Below, one piece after another: positions 34,610-43,834 of a DNA stretch of 64,000 bases. The notes under the pieces were generated by a model, which saw only the letters and a list, made by a program, of their open reading frames with translations, was not told the origin of the DNA and made no database searches. Both the position numbers and the translations under genes were made by a program. Origin of the DNA: Candidatus Gastranaerophilales bacterium (GTDB lineage Bacteria; Cyanobacteriota; Vampirovibrionia; Gastranaerophilales; Gastranaerophilaceae). The DNA lies in contig CANRGC010000004.1 in assembly GCA_947630045.1 (NCBI GenBank), forward strand, positions 1-64,000, in the 5' to 3' direction. How positions within the stretch are numbered: position 1 is the first letter of the stretch; each line of letters starts with the position of its first letter.

Positions 34610-34762
34610 TTTTTTCTCCAAATAGTAAATCTCTCGTCATAGTAAAACATGAAATAAAAAATTTTTGCAAACTTCTTTTCATACTTTACATTTCTTATAA
34701 AACGGGAAAAAGAAAGATTTTGTAATTATAATGTTAAGTACTGTTAAACAAAGGAAAAAAAG

Positions 34763-36034
34763 ATGACAATAAAAAACTTTTTATTCACCTCTGAATCAGT
34801 AACAGAGGGACATCCCGATAAAATTTGCGATCAGATTTCAGACGCAATTTTGGACGTTTTTTTAACAAAAGACCCCACCGCCCGTGTTGCCGCAGAAACT
34901 ATGGCAACGACAGGCATGGTAATGGTTGCGGGTGAAATTTCATCTTCATGTTATGTTGATATTCCAAGCGTTGTAAGAGATACAATTAAAAAAATCGGTT
35001 ATAAAGGCGAAGAAGGCGGCGGATTTGATTATAAGACATGTGCCGTTTTAACAACCATTGATGAACAATCAACCGATATTGCAAGCGGGGTTAACAAGGC
35101 GCTTGAAAAAAGAATTGAAGCCTCAAATATAACAAACAGCGAAACTCAAGATATCGGTGCGGGCGATCAGGGAATTATGTTCGGTTATGCCTGCAAGGAA
35201 ACAAAAGAGTTTATGCCCCTTCCGATTTCACTTGCCCACAAGCTTGCAAAAAAACTTTCCGAGGTCAGAAAAGAAAAGCTTGTTGATTATTTAAGACCGG
35301 ACGGCAAAACTCAAGTTACCGTTGAATATAAAGACGGAAAACCGTACAGAATTGATACAATAATAATTTCAACTCAACATGAGCCCGAAATTAACGGCAA
35401 CAGTGACAACAGCTTTATTCAAAAAACAATCGAAGCCGATATAAAAAAATATGTAATAGATGAGGTCTTTAAGTCAGAAGAAATTAAACCTGACAACAAG
35501 ACAAAATATTTCATTAACCCGTCCGGAAGGTTTGTAATCGGGGGACCGCAGGGGGACGCCGGACTTACCGGAAGAAAAATTATCGTTGATACCTATGGCG
35601 GATATTCCCGTCACGGCGGCGGCGCTTTTTCAGGCAAAGACCCGACGAAAGTTGACCGTTCCGCTGCATATGCGGCAAGGTGGGTTGCTAAAAATATTGT
35701 TGCTTCCAATCTTGCGGAAAAATGCGAAATTGAGCTTGCCTATGCAATCGGAATGGCAAAACCTGTTTCTGTTCATATAAATACCTTTGAAACGGGAATC
35801 ATGCCTGACGAAAAGCTTTCTGAAATAATATATAAAAATATTGACCTGAGTCCTTCCGCCATTATAAAAAGGTTTAAGTTGAGGGAACTTCCGGCTTTAA
35901 ACGGCGGAAAATTCTATCAAAAACTTGCCGCATACGGGCATATGGGAAGAAGTGACTTTTTCGTTCCTTGGGAAGAAACTGACCTTACAGACACTTTGAA
36001 AAAGCTTGCGGGCGAAATTGTTCAAACTATTTAA
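34763..36034 (+). CDS. metK: S-adenosylmethionine synthetase
   Basis: Makes SAM from methionine and [24 protein letters not shown] opens the protein (shortened to its core TEGHPDK), [12 protein letters not shown] is the ATP loop, and [19 protein letters not shown] the phosphate-binding block. Length 423 is slightly long. TATAAT near 34726 and an AAAGGA ribosome site precede it; the roughly 30-base leader is too short for a SAM riboswitch. It overlaps the end of the convergent GH3 gene by 8 bases. Confidence 0.97.
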   Translation: MTIKNFLFTSESVTEGHPDKICDQISDAILDVFLTKDPTARVAAETMATTGMVMVAGEISSSCYVDIPSVVRDTIKKIGYKGEEGGGFDYKTCAVLTTIDEQSTDIASGVNKALEKRIEASNITNSETQDIGAGDQGIMFGYACKETKEFMPLPISLAHKLAKKLSEVRKEKLVDYLRPDGKTQVTVEYKDGKPYRIDTIIISTQHEPEINGNSDNSFIQKTIEADIKKYVIDEVFKSEEIKPDNKTKYFINPSGRFVIGGPQGDAGLTGRKIIVDTYGGYSRHGGGAFSGKDPTKVDRSAAYAARWVAKNIVASNLAEKCEIELAYAIGMAKPVSVHINTFETGIMPDEKLSEIIYKNIDLSPSAIIKRFKLRELPALNGGKFYQKLAAYGHMGRSDFFVPWEETDLTDTLKKLAGEIVQTI

Positions 36035-37091
36035 GCTGTTCTTTCAGTTTAATTATTTTATTATAAGAGTTCACAAGATTTTCAGGCAGAATTTCACCCG
36101 AAACAAGACCTTTTTTAATTTGGAAACTTATCTTTGACGCAAGATCTTTATCCGAGTTATCTCTGTTTGAAAACAGAAGAATGTTTTCGCCGGCGTTTAT
36201 TGCAAGCGAAACAACTTCATCAAGCTCATAATTCTTCTTAATTGCGCCCATATCAAGGTCGTCTGAAATAACAACGCCGTGAAAATCGGTCTGAAGCCTT
36301 AAAAACTTTTCTATTGTTTTATAAGAAAGGCTGGCAGGATATCTGTCATCCACTTTTTTATTGTAAATATGAGAAATCATAACCGTTTGCATTGGGTTTA
36401 AATTGGCATTTTGAAAGTAAGGAAAAAGTTCTTCTTCGCTGAACGTGTTTGTTCCGTCGACAAAACCCATATGTGTATCGCCCGAAGTGCTTCCGTGACC
36501 GGGGAAGTGTTTAAGAGAGGTTATAATTTTATTGTCATAGTGAGCTTTTATAAACTGCGCCGAATAATTGCTTACAACTTTCGGGTCAGAAGAAAAGCTT
36601 CTTTCTTTCTTTTCAATGATTGAGTCTTTGTTTATGGACAAATCAATACAAGGGGCAAGATTAAAATTAATATTTGCTTCTTTTAACATTTTTGCAAGCT
36701 CGAAATATTCGCTGTATGCCTCATCCAAACTCAAATTTGCAACCTGTTTTGCGCTTTTAAAATCTCTAAAACCGTTTTTGGAATTCATTCTTTGAACATA
36801 TCCGCCTTCCATATCAATGGCAATAAACGGGGTATATTTAGCTTTTGAGTTTTTTATGGCAGATGTCATTTTAATAAATTCTTCTTTATCTTTGATGTTG
36901 TCTTCAAAAAAGATAACTCCGCCGATTTGATTTTTGTTTATTTGTTTTAAAATGTGCTGAAAATCTTTTGACTTAACGGTGTTTCCGTTAAAACCAAGCA
37001 TTATCATCTGACCCGTCATTTCGTCAATATCAACGGCATAACAAGGCAGGGCAAGCAAAAACGCAAAAATTACGATTAACAACTTTTTCAT
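36027..37091 (-). CDS. Secreted glycoside hydrolase family 3 (NagZ-like)
   Basis: Signal peptide ([19 protein letters not shown]), then a GH3 N-terminal domain. [14 protein letters not shown] holds the catalytic His region, and [10 protein letters not shown] the nucleophile Asp. E. coli NagZ, which cuts N-acetylglucosamine from peptidoglycan turnover products, is cytosolic; this one looks exported, so extracytoplasmic muropeptide or glycan cleavage is more likely. Start chosen at 37091 where the signal peptide begins, with GGGGG as ribosome site; the frame opens 24 codons earlier. Confidence 0.87.
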   Translation of the reverse strand: MKKLLIVIFAFLLALPCYAVDIDEMTGQMIMLGFNGNTVKSKDFQHILKQINKNQIGGVIFFEDNIKDKEEFIKMTSAIKNSKAKYTPFIAIDMEGGYVQRMNSKNGFRDFKSAKQVANLSLDEAYSEYFELAKMLKEANINFNLAPCIDLSINKDSIIEKKERSFSSDPKVVSNYSAQFIKAHYDNKIITSLKHFPGHGSTSGDTHMGFVDGTNTFSEEELFPYFQNANLNPMQTVMISHIYNKKVDDRYPASLSYKTIEKFLRLQTDFHGVVISDDLDMGAIKKNYELDEVVSLAINAGENILLFSNRDNSDKDLASKISFQIKKGLVSGEILPENLVNSYNKIIKLKEQLK

Positions 37092-37140
37092 AAAAAACCC
37101 CCATAGCTTTCTTATAAAAATTATTTTACCACAAGAATAT

Positions 37141-38577
37141 TCAAGGCTTATATCCGTTAACAATTTTATCTATATCTATAATGCCTTCGTTAAATAAAAG
37201 TTCAACCTGATTTATGTTATATTCAATGACAGATTGAAGATATTCTATCCTTGCATTTGTTTTAAAGGTTTGAGCCTGAATTACATCAAGTAAAATTCCC
37301 TGACCGGCGTCCAGCCTCATTTCGGCAAGTTCCACCGTTTGAGTTGCATATTCTACCTGTTGTTTTGTGATATCAATTTGTTTTAAAAGAAGTTTTGAAT
37401 TGTAATATGAATTTAAAAGGTCTTCTTTTATTCCCCTTAATTTGTTTGTTATTTCCAAGGAAAAAGAGTTTATTTCATGGGTTTTGGCTTTTGCTTTTGT
37501 AATTGTTCCGACTCCCATGTTTTCACCAAGCATAAAATCTACATAGCCGCCGACAACAACCGCACGCCCCAACCCTATCTTGTTTGTTCCTTCCTGAACA
37601 AACTGGGCGTCAACTCTCGGCTTTGGCACAAAATCGGTATAAATCACCCTTCTTTCGTTTTTCATTGCCATAACCTTGTCTTTCAGGGCTTTTATATCTT
37701 TTCTGTTATTTTCGGCAACTTTAAAAAGCTCATCAACCGTAATGTTTTTATCGACGAGATTTAAGGTTTCAACTTCTTCTTCAACGGGAAAAAGACACGT
37801 TTGAATTTCAATTCCCATAACGTTTGAAAGTTTTGCCTGCATAAGTTTGTAGTTATTTACGGAATTAATAAGAGTTCTTTTTGCGTTTGCAACTTCGTTT
37901 TTTTGCCTTATAACGTCAAATTTTGTTCCCATTCCCGCCATTTCGAGATTTTCGGTTAATTTTAACTGTGCTATTCTTTCATGAAGATTTTTTATATGAA
38001 TTTCTATGTTTATTTTATTTTCCAAAAGCTGCCAGTAATATATGGCGGTATTTTTCAAAACTTCCTCTTTAGTAAAGTTTAAATCTTCTTTTCTTTGATA
38101 TTTTTCAAATTTTCTGACTTTTGCTTCAAAAATTTGCCTTCCCCCTTGAGTAAGGTCATGCTTTGCAACAAAGAGTGAAGAAAGAGCAAGCTCGTCAAAC
38201 TGGTCTATAAGGGCTGTGCCGACTAAAACCTGACCTCTGTAATAAATTGAATAAAAACTGTAGCCGACATCCGGCAAAAACTTCGCAAGAGCGTTTTTGT
38301 GGATATATTCAGCGCTTTTATAAGTTTCATATCTTGCTTTAATATCAAAGTTATTTTGAAGGGCTATATCAAGACACTCGTCCAAACTGACGGGAATTTG
38401 TTTCTGTTCCAAGAACCTTGCTATTTCTTCTTCCAACTCAATTTCTTCTGAACAATTTTCGCAGTGAACTTTCAAGTCTTGTTCATAATTTTTGTCTAAA
38501 TAATCGTAAGCCTCAGAATTAACGGGGGTTTGAAAAAAAATGAAAAATAATATAGTTACAATGAGCCCATTTTTCAT
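37141..38577 (-). CDS. TolC-family outer membrane efflux protein
   Basis: Outer-membrane channel subunit for efflux or type I export. Signal peptide at the start, then two copies of the long coiled-coil/strand unit (residues about 60-260 and 270-470) of the OEP family, ending IQAQTFKTNARIEYLQSVIEYNINQVELLF. The mature N-terminus has an acidic Cys motif (VHCENCSEEI) that is unusual. No membrane fusion protein or ABC pump is adjacent. The expected start has no clear Shine-Dalgarno sequence and no perfectly spaced -10. Confidence 0.85.
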   Translation of the reverse strand: MKNGLIVTILFFIFFQTPVNSEAYDYLDKNYEQDLKVHCENCSEEIELEEEIARFLEQKQIPVSLDECLDIALQNNFDIKARYETYKSAEYIHKNALAKFLPDVGYSFYSIYYRGQVLVGTALIDQFDELALSSLFVAKHDLTQGGRQIFEAKVRKFEKYQRKEDLNFTKEEVLKNTAIYYWQLLENKINIEIHIKNLHERIAQLKLTENLEMAGMGTKFDVIRQKNEVANAKRTLINSVNNYKLMQAKLSNVMGIEIQTCLFPVEEEVETLNLVDKNITVDELFKVAENNRKDIKALKDKVMAMKNERRVIYTDFVPKPRVDAQFVQEGTNKIGLGRAVVVGGYVDFMLGENMGVGTITKAKAKTHEINSFSLEITNKLRGIKEDLLNSYYNSKLLLKQIDITKQQVEYATQTVELAEMRLDAGQGILLDVIQAQTFKTNARIEYLQSVIEYNINQVELLFNEGIIDIDKIVNGYKP

Positions 38578-38682
38578 AATTTCTAAAAAATAATCAAATT
38601 CAAAAGAAAAAATAATACACTTTGTAGGCTAGTTCTTTTGTGATATTATTTATTTGAAAAATTATCAGTTCTCGAGGAAATT

Positions 38683-41283
38683 ATGCAAAAAGACGTTAAA
38701 AACCTTTCAACCACCTATAATGCACGAGAAGTTGAAAAGGAAATTTATAAATTTTGGGAAGATAACGAATTTTTTAAGGCAAACAGCCAAAGCGACAAAC
38801 CGCCGTTTTCAATAGTTATTCCCCCGCCGAATGTCACGGGAATTCTTCATATGGGACATGCGCTGGACGGAACTTTGCAAGACATTTTAACAAGATATAA
38901 AAGAATGAACGGCTTTGAAACCCTCTGGCTTCCGGGGTGTGACCATGCGGGAATTGCAACTCAAAATGTAGTGGAAAAAAATCTTGCAAAAGAAGGCAAA
39001 ACCCGCCATGATATCGGCAGAGAAGAATTTTTAAAAATTACGTGGGAGTGGGCAAATTCTCACAAAACAAAAATATTAGACCAGTTTAAAACTCTCGGCG
39101 CTTCTTTTGACCTTTCAAGAGCAAGATTTACCCTTGATGAAGGATGTTCAAAGGCGGTTAAAAAAGTTTTTGTAGACTTATATAACAAAGGGCTTATCTA
39201 TAAAGGCTCATATATTGTAAACTGGTGCCCGAGGTGTCAGTCTGCAATTTCTGATATTGAAACGGAATATGAAACGGAACAGGGTCATCTTTGGGAAATT
39301 TCATATCCCCTTAAAGACGAAATGGGCGCTATAGTTATCGCAACAACACGTCCCGAAACCATGTTCGGCGATGTTGCCGTTGCCGTTAACCCGACTGATT
39401 ATAAATATAAAGATTTAATCGGGAAAAAATGCGTTATTCCTTTAACCGGAAGGGAAATTCCGATTATTGCGGATGAATACGTTGATAAATCTTTTGGAAC
39501 GGGGGCTTTGAAAATTACTCCCGCCCATGACCCGAATGACTTTGAAGTTGGCAGACGCCACAAATTGCCCTTCATTAAGGTTATTGACGAACAAGGGAAA
39601 ATGATTGCAAGAAGCGAGGTTCACCCTGAATTGCACGGGCTTGACAGATATGAAGCAAGAGAGCGCACAATAAGAATGCTTGAAGCTCATCAGGTTCTTG
39701 TAAAAATTGACGAACACGAACACAATGTCGGAAAATGCCAGCGTTGCAATACAACAATCGAACCTTTGTTATCCGAACAGTGGTTTGTTAAAATGGAACC
39801 GTTAGCCAAGGCTGCAATTGAAAAAGTTAAAGACGGTTCCATTAAGTTTGTTCCGAAGCGCTGGGAAAAGAATTATTTAATGTGGATGGAAAACATCCGT
39901 GACTGGTGTATTTCAAGACAACTGTGGTGGGGACACCAAATTCCCGCATATCACCATAATGAAACAGGCGAAATGGTTGTTGCGCTTGAAAATCCTGACC
40001 CTAAAAATTATACTCAGGAAACCGACGTCTTAGACACTTGGTTCTCAAGCGGTCTGTGGCCTTTTGAAACAATGGGCTGGCCTGATGTTAATTCGCCCGA
40101 TTTCAAGAAATTCTACCCTACAACAACTCTTATTACGGGCTTTGATATTATATTTTTCTGGGTTGCAAGAATGATAACCATGGGGCTTGAATTTACAAAA
40201 GTTCCGCCTTTTTCAACCGTTTACATTCACGGTCTTATAAGAGATGAACTGGGGCAAAAAATGTCAAAATCAAAAGGAAACACCATTGACCCCGTTTTAT
40301 CAATTGAAAAATACGGTTGCGACGCCGTAAGATTTACCCTTGCAAGCATGTGCACCTACGGCGGACAGGATATTAAACTTTCAGACGAAAAATTTGAGTT
40401 TGGAAGAAACTTTGCAAATAAAATCTGGAATGCCTCAAGGTTTGTTTTAATGAACCTTGAAAATAAAGACTTTGAGCTTGATTTAAACAATTTATCAATT
40501 GCGGACAAGTGGATATTAAATAAATTGAACAAGGCAACATATGAAATTGTTGAAAATCTTGAAAACTATAGAATGGGCGAAGTTACAAACATTTTATACG
40601 ACTTTTTCTGGAATTCATTCTGCGATTGGTATGTTGAATTGTCAAAAATCGAAAAAAATGAAAGTGTCTTAACTTTTGTTCTTGACAGATTTTTAAGGCT
40701 TCTTCATCCGTTTATGCCTCACTTAACGGAACAAATCTGGCAATTAATGCCGATTAAAAAAGAAACGCCCGCAATTATGCTTTCTTCATACCCGAAATAT
40801 GATGAAAAATTTAATTTTGAAGAAGACTCAAACGCAATGGAGCTTGTGTTTGAAGCAATAAGAAGCATAAGAAATATAAGGTCAAGCTTTAATATCGCTC
40901 CTTCAATTAAGGTTAATCTTAAAATTCAAGGGGAAAAAGAGCTTTACAAAAAAGTTGAAAGCTATCTTAAACGTCTTGCAAGAGCGGAAAACATTGAATA
41001 TGTCGAAAATGCCGAAGTAAAACAATCGGCAAGCACTGTTGTCGGAAATTCAAAAATAATAATTCCGCTTGCCGGTCTTATTGATATTAAAGAAGAAATT
41101 CAAAGACAAAATAAAAAGCTTTTGAAATTAAACACTGAAAAAGAGAGCCTCTCTCAAAGAATGATGAATGAAAAATTCGTTAAGAGCGCTCCTTTAGAGG
41201 TTGTTCAAAAAACAAAGGCTCGAATTGAAGAATTGAGCTCTGAAATTGAAGTTATTGAAGGCTTAATCAAGAGTCTTTCATAA
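38683..41283 (+). CDS. valS: Valyl-tRNA synthetase
   Basis: Class I aminoacyl-tRNA synthetase. HMGHALDGT near residue 58 is the HIGH motif, KMSKSKGN near residue 525 the KMSKS motif; the editing domain lies between, and the C-terminal coiled coil (LLKLNTEKESLSQRM and on) is typical of ValRS. Length 866 is normal. GAGGAAATT before ATG. Confidence 0.97.
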   Translation: MQKDVKNLSTTYNAREVEKEIYKFWEDNEFFKANSQSDKPPFSIVIPPPNVTGILHMGHALDGTLQDILTRYKRMNGFETLWLPGCDHAGIATQNVVEKNLAKEGKTRHDIGREEFLKITWEWANSHKTKILDQFKTLGASFDLSRARFTLDEGCSKAVKKVFVDLYNKGLIYKGSYIVNWCPRCQSAISDIETEYETEQGHLWEISYPLKDEMGAIVIATTRPETMFGDVAVAVNPTDYKYKDLIGKKCVIPLTGREIPIIADEYVDKSFGTGALKITPAHDPNDFEVGRRHKLPFIKVIDEQGKMIARSEVHPELHGLDRYEARERTIRMLEAHQVLVKIDEHEHNVGKCQRCNTTIEPLLSEQWFVKMEPLAKAAIEKVKDGSIKFVPKRWEKNYLMWMENIRDWCISRQLWWGHQIPAYHHNETGEMVVALENPDPKNYTQETDVLDTWFSSGLWPFETMGWPDVNSPDFKKFYPTTTLITGFDIIFFWVARMITMGLEFTKVPPFSTVYIHGLIRDELGQKMSKSKGNTIDPVLSIEKYGCDAVRFTLASMCTYGGQDIKLSDEKFEFGRNFANKIWNASRFVLMNLENKDFELDLNNLSIADKWILNKLNKATYEIVENLENYRMGEVTNILYDFFWNSFCDWYVELSKIEKNESVLTFVLDRFLRLLHPFMPHLTEQIWQLMPIKKETPAIMLSSYPKYDEKFNFEEDSNAMELVFEAIRSIRNIRSSFNIAPSIKVNLKIQGEKELYKKVESYLKRLARAENIEYVENAEVKQSASTVVGNSKIIIPLAGLIDIKEEIQRQNKKLLKLNTEKESLSQRMMNEKFVKSAPLEVVQKTKARIEELSSEIEVIEGLIKSLS

Positions 41284-41286
41284 AAA

Positions 41287-41676
41287 TCAGGCACAACACT
41301 TTTTTAAGCGGCGCAAATATTTGTTTTGCGCCCTTTTTAATTTTTTAAGCTTTCTTTTATTTGGGCAAGTTAAGCCTATATAATCAAGTTCAAAGTTTAA
41401 ATTTTCAAAAAACTCGCTGTATTCTTCCGAAATCAAAGAAAAAATGTATGCGCAATCTTGTTTTGATTTTTGACCGTTTATGAAATTTTCAAAATCTTCA
41501 AATTTATTTTTATAAATTTCATAAACCAAATCAAAAGACATTAATTTTTCTTTTGGAATTTTTGTGTATTCGATATAGTTTTCGTAAAAACAGGCAAAAT
41601 CGCTTGTAATGGCGGCATTTGCCTTAATATTAAAAAATAAAAATATCAAAAAAAGTAAAAAACATTTCAGCCTCAT
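41287..41676 (-). CDS. Secreted Cys-containing hypothetical protein
   Basis: Signal peptide (RLKCFLLFLIFLFFNIKANA), then a small helical domain with five Cys (ACFYENYIEY, QDCAYIF, LTCPNKRK, RLKKCCA) and a basic C-terminus. No family recognised. Disulfides are plausible outside the cytosol. No obvious ribosome site; AATAAT lies 9 bases before the ATG. Confidence 0.7.
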   Translation of the reverse strand: MRLKCFLLFLIFLFFNIKANAAITSDFACFYENYIEYTKIPKEKLMSFDLVYEIYKNKFEDFENFINGQKSKQDCAYIFSLISEEYSEFFENLNFELDYIGLTCPNKRKLKKLKRAQNKYLRRLKKCCA

Positions 41677-41741
41677 ATAAGAAAAATTATTATGAATTAT
41701 AGAAAAAATAAATTATCTTCCCGATTAATTAAAAAATTTTG

Positions 41742-41770
41742 TTGACTGAAAATTTTGTTCTTGGTATCCT
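41742..41770 (+). promoter_or_regulatory. tRNA-Lys promoter
   Basis: TTGACT (41742-41747), 17-base spacer, TATCCT (41765-41770). Transcription would start near 41777, about 75 bases before the tRNA. Confidence 0.6.
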
Positions 41771-41852
41771 TTTTTAGTCGACTGTTTAAGTTAAATTAAA
41801 TCTGTCGGACAAATTCCCTTTTCAAAAGAAGGAAAACAAAAAAATTAAATTT

Positions 41853-41925
41853 GCGCTTGTAGCTCAGTCGGTAGAGCAATCCCCTTTTAAGGGAGAGGTC
41901 GCGCGTTCGAATCGCGCCAGGCGCA
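41853..41925 (+). tRNA. tRNA-Lys, anticodon TTT
   Basis: Full cloverleaf: acceptor GCGCTTG/CAGGCGC, D arm GCTC/GAGC, anticodon stem closing loop CTTTTAA with TTT, and T arm GCGCG/CGCGC with loop TTCGAAT. Discriminator A; CCA is not encoded. The acceptor stem is extended outward by AAATTT (41847-41852) and AAATTT (41925-41930), giving a perfect 10-bp inverted repeat that could aid processing or termination. Confidence 0.95.
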
Positions 41926-41955
41926 AATTTTTTATGCCTTTTTTGAAAAATGTGC

Positions 41956-41961
41956 TATAAT
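41956..41961 (+). promoter_or_regulatory. -10 element of a leaderless DUF3137 gene promoter
   Basis: Extended -10 TGC-TATAAT, seven bases before ATG 41969; no Shine-Dalgarno sequence. Confidence 0.6.
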
Positions 41962-41968
41962 TCAACTT

Positions 41969-43156
41969 ATGAGCGATATAAATTCCATACTTGTTAATTA
42001 TAAAGAAAAATTTGACGAAGTCTGTTTAAAAACACTCTCTGCGTGTATGTTTGCATATGAGTTTAAGTTTAAATTGTGTTTTATTTTATACACGCTCGGC
42101 GCTTGCCTTCTTCTCATATTTATAGGAATAGTTCTTGCAAAAAGCGTATTTCTTTTAAATATTGAAAAAAACCTCTATAGCTACATGCCGGCTTTGCTTA
42201 TTACAGGTTTTGTTATTATCGTCCTTACGGGTATCTTTGAGCGTTTTGTCAAAAAATCGGCAAAACGGGCATGTATGCCAAAATTTATTGAGGTTTTTGA
42301 CAACCTTAAGTGGATAAAGCCGCCTGAAGTGTTCAACACTTTGGAAAACGGCATATTCACAAACAATGAGCTTTTAGACGCTCGCCTTTTTGACGGCTAT
42401 ACGGAAAAAACCACGGATGATTCTTTTATCGGTTCATATGACGATATAAAATTTAAAATTTCTGAAATTAAACTTTTCAAACTGAAACATAACAAAGAAG
42501 GAAGACCCACCCGCCACAAAGTTTTTGGCGGTATAGTAATCGGCTGCAAACTTAAAGGAAACGTCAAAAACAGATTTGAAATCTCAACAAAAAATGAGTT
42601 TAAATTAACAAACACAGGAAGTGCCTTATCAAACTTATTGATTTTTGTTATGGCGGCGGCTTTCGTTTTGTTTGCGTTTTTTGGCAGTATAAAAAGTTTT
42701 TCTTTGGAAAATATTAATTCCTATATAGTTTCACTTTTATTTGTTTTATTTATTATCGGCATTTGGCTTGTTAGCATTTTTGCCCAAAAAAGATACAGAA
42801 AGGCATTGTTCAACACCAAAAGGGGCTCTTTTTCGGATAAATATTTTAACTTTTATTTTGAAGCTCAAGGTGAAAATAAAATGCCCGCCATGCCTGAACT
42901 TTTAAGCATTATTCAAAAAATTAAAAATGTTTATCAGGCGCTAAATGTCGATGTTGCCTTTTTTGATGATAATGTTTTTGTTGCAATAAATACGGGGCGT
43001 GACTTTTTTGAGTTTGGCGGAGTTTCATATAAGCCTTTTGAAAAAAATCATCCTTTAGAGATGCTTTTTAACCCTATTGCCTGTGTTTATATGCTCTGCA
43101 ACCATATTTCAAAAAATCAGGATAAATATATAAATGAAAGCTCAAACCAAAATTAA
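41969..43156 (+). CDS. DUF3137-like membrane protein
   Basis: Membrane protein with two N-terminal helices (residues about 30-55, 73-95) and two further helices (about 218-268). The soluble part has DSFIGSYDDIKFKISEIKLFK and GGIVIGCKLKGN, resembling DUF3137 proteins, whose biochemical role is unknown. Length 395. It shares a 23-base overlap with ispD and probably the same transcript. Confident as a gene, moderate as DUF3137. Confidence 0.72.
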   Translation: MSDINSILVNYKEKFDEVCLKTLSACMFAYEFKFKLCFILYTLGACLLLIFIGIVLAKSVFLLNIEKNLYSYMPALLITGFVIIVLTGIFERFVKKSAKRACMPKFIEVFDNLKWIKPPEVFNTLENGIFTNNELLDARLFDGYTEKTTDDSFIGSYDDIKFKISEIKLFKLKHNKEGRPTRHKVFGGIVIGCKLKGNVKNRFEISTKNEFKLTNTGSALSNLLIFVMAAAFVLFAFFGSIKSFSLENINSYIVSLLFVLFIIGIWLVSIFAQKRYRKALFNTKRGSFSDKYFNFYFEAQGENKMPAMPELLSIIQKIKNVYQALNVDVAFFDDNVFVAINTGRDFFEFGGVSYKPFEKNHPLEMLFNPIACVYMLCNHISKNQDKYINESSNQN

Positions 43157-43832
43157 GAATTACGCCGTCATTTTGGCTTCGGGCAAAGGTTCCAGATTTA
43201 ATTCAAGCCAAATGAAGCAATTTATTAAAATAAAAAATAAAACCCTGCTTGAATATTCAATCGAGGCTTTTGAAAAAGTTGATTTAATTGATGAAATTAT
43301 TCTTGTAATTACTCCGAATTTTGAAAAAGAAGCGGAAAAAATCATTCTAAAAAACGGATATAAAAAAATTAAGAAGATTTTAGCCGGCGGAAAAATAAGA
43401 AAAGAAAGCTCATATATAGGAATTTCAGCCATAGAAGAAGATGAGGCAAACGTTTTAATTCACGATTGCGCAAGGCCTTTTGTTTCAAAAAAAATTATCG
43501 AAGACTCTGTTATGGCGCTTGAAACCCATAAAGCGGCAGGAGTTGGAATATATTCCACAGACACAATAGTATCAATGAAAGATGGCTTTATTTCCGAAGT
43601 TTTGGAAAGAAAATCTCTGAGAAAAATTCAAACCCCCCAATCTTTTAAGCTTTCCGTAATTAAAAAAGCTCACGAATTATCTTTGGGCAACGAAAACTTT
43701 ACTGACGACTGCGGACTTGTTTTAGAACACAAGCTTGCAAAAATTTATATGGTTGAGGGAGATGAAAACAATTTCAAAATAACCTATCCCAACGACATTT
43801 TTTTGGCGGAAAAAATTGCAGACAACATTTAA
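43134..43832 (+). CDS. ispD: 2-C-methyl-D-erythritol 4-phosphate cytidylyltransferase (IspD)
   Basis: Joins CTP to methylerythritol phosphate in the MEP pathway, upstream of IspE (0.9 kb in this window). ILASGKGSRFNSSQMKQF is the glycine-rich CTP motif, but the usual P-K-Q after it reads M-K-Q; LIHDCARPFVS carries the conserved Asp/Arg. A ribitol-5-phosphate cytidylyltransferase (TarI-like) is the main alternative, since both are closely related. AGGA lies about 11 bases upstream; the gene starts inside the previous one. Confidence 0.85.
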   Translation: MKAQTKIKNYAVILASGKGSRFNSSQMKQFIKIKNKTLLEYSIEAFEKVDLIDEIILVITPNFEKEAEKIILKNGYKKIKKILAGGKIRKESSYIGISAIEEDEANVLIHDCARPFVSKKIIEDSVMALETHKAAGVGIYSTDTIVSMKDGFISEVLERKSLRKIQTPQSFKLSVIKKAHELSLGNENFTDDCGLVLEHKLAKIYMVEGDENNFKITYPNDIFLAEKIADNI

Positions 43833-43834
43833 AA

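Noticed and set aside
34731-34762. SAM riboswitch before metK
   Set aside because: The leader is only about 30 bases, too short for any known SAM riboswitch.
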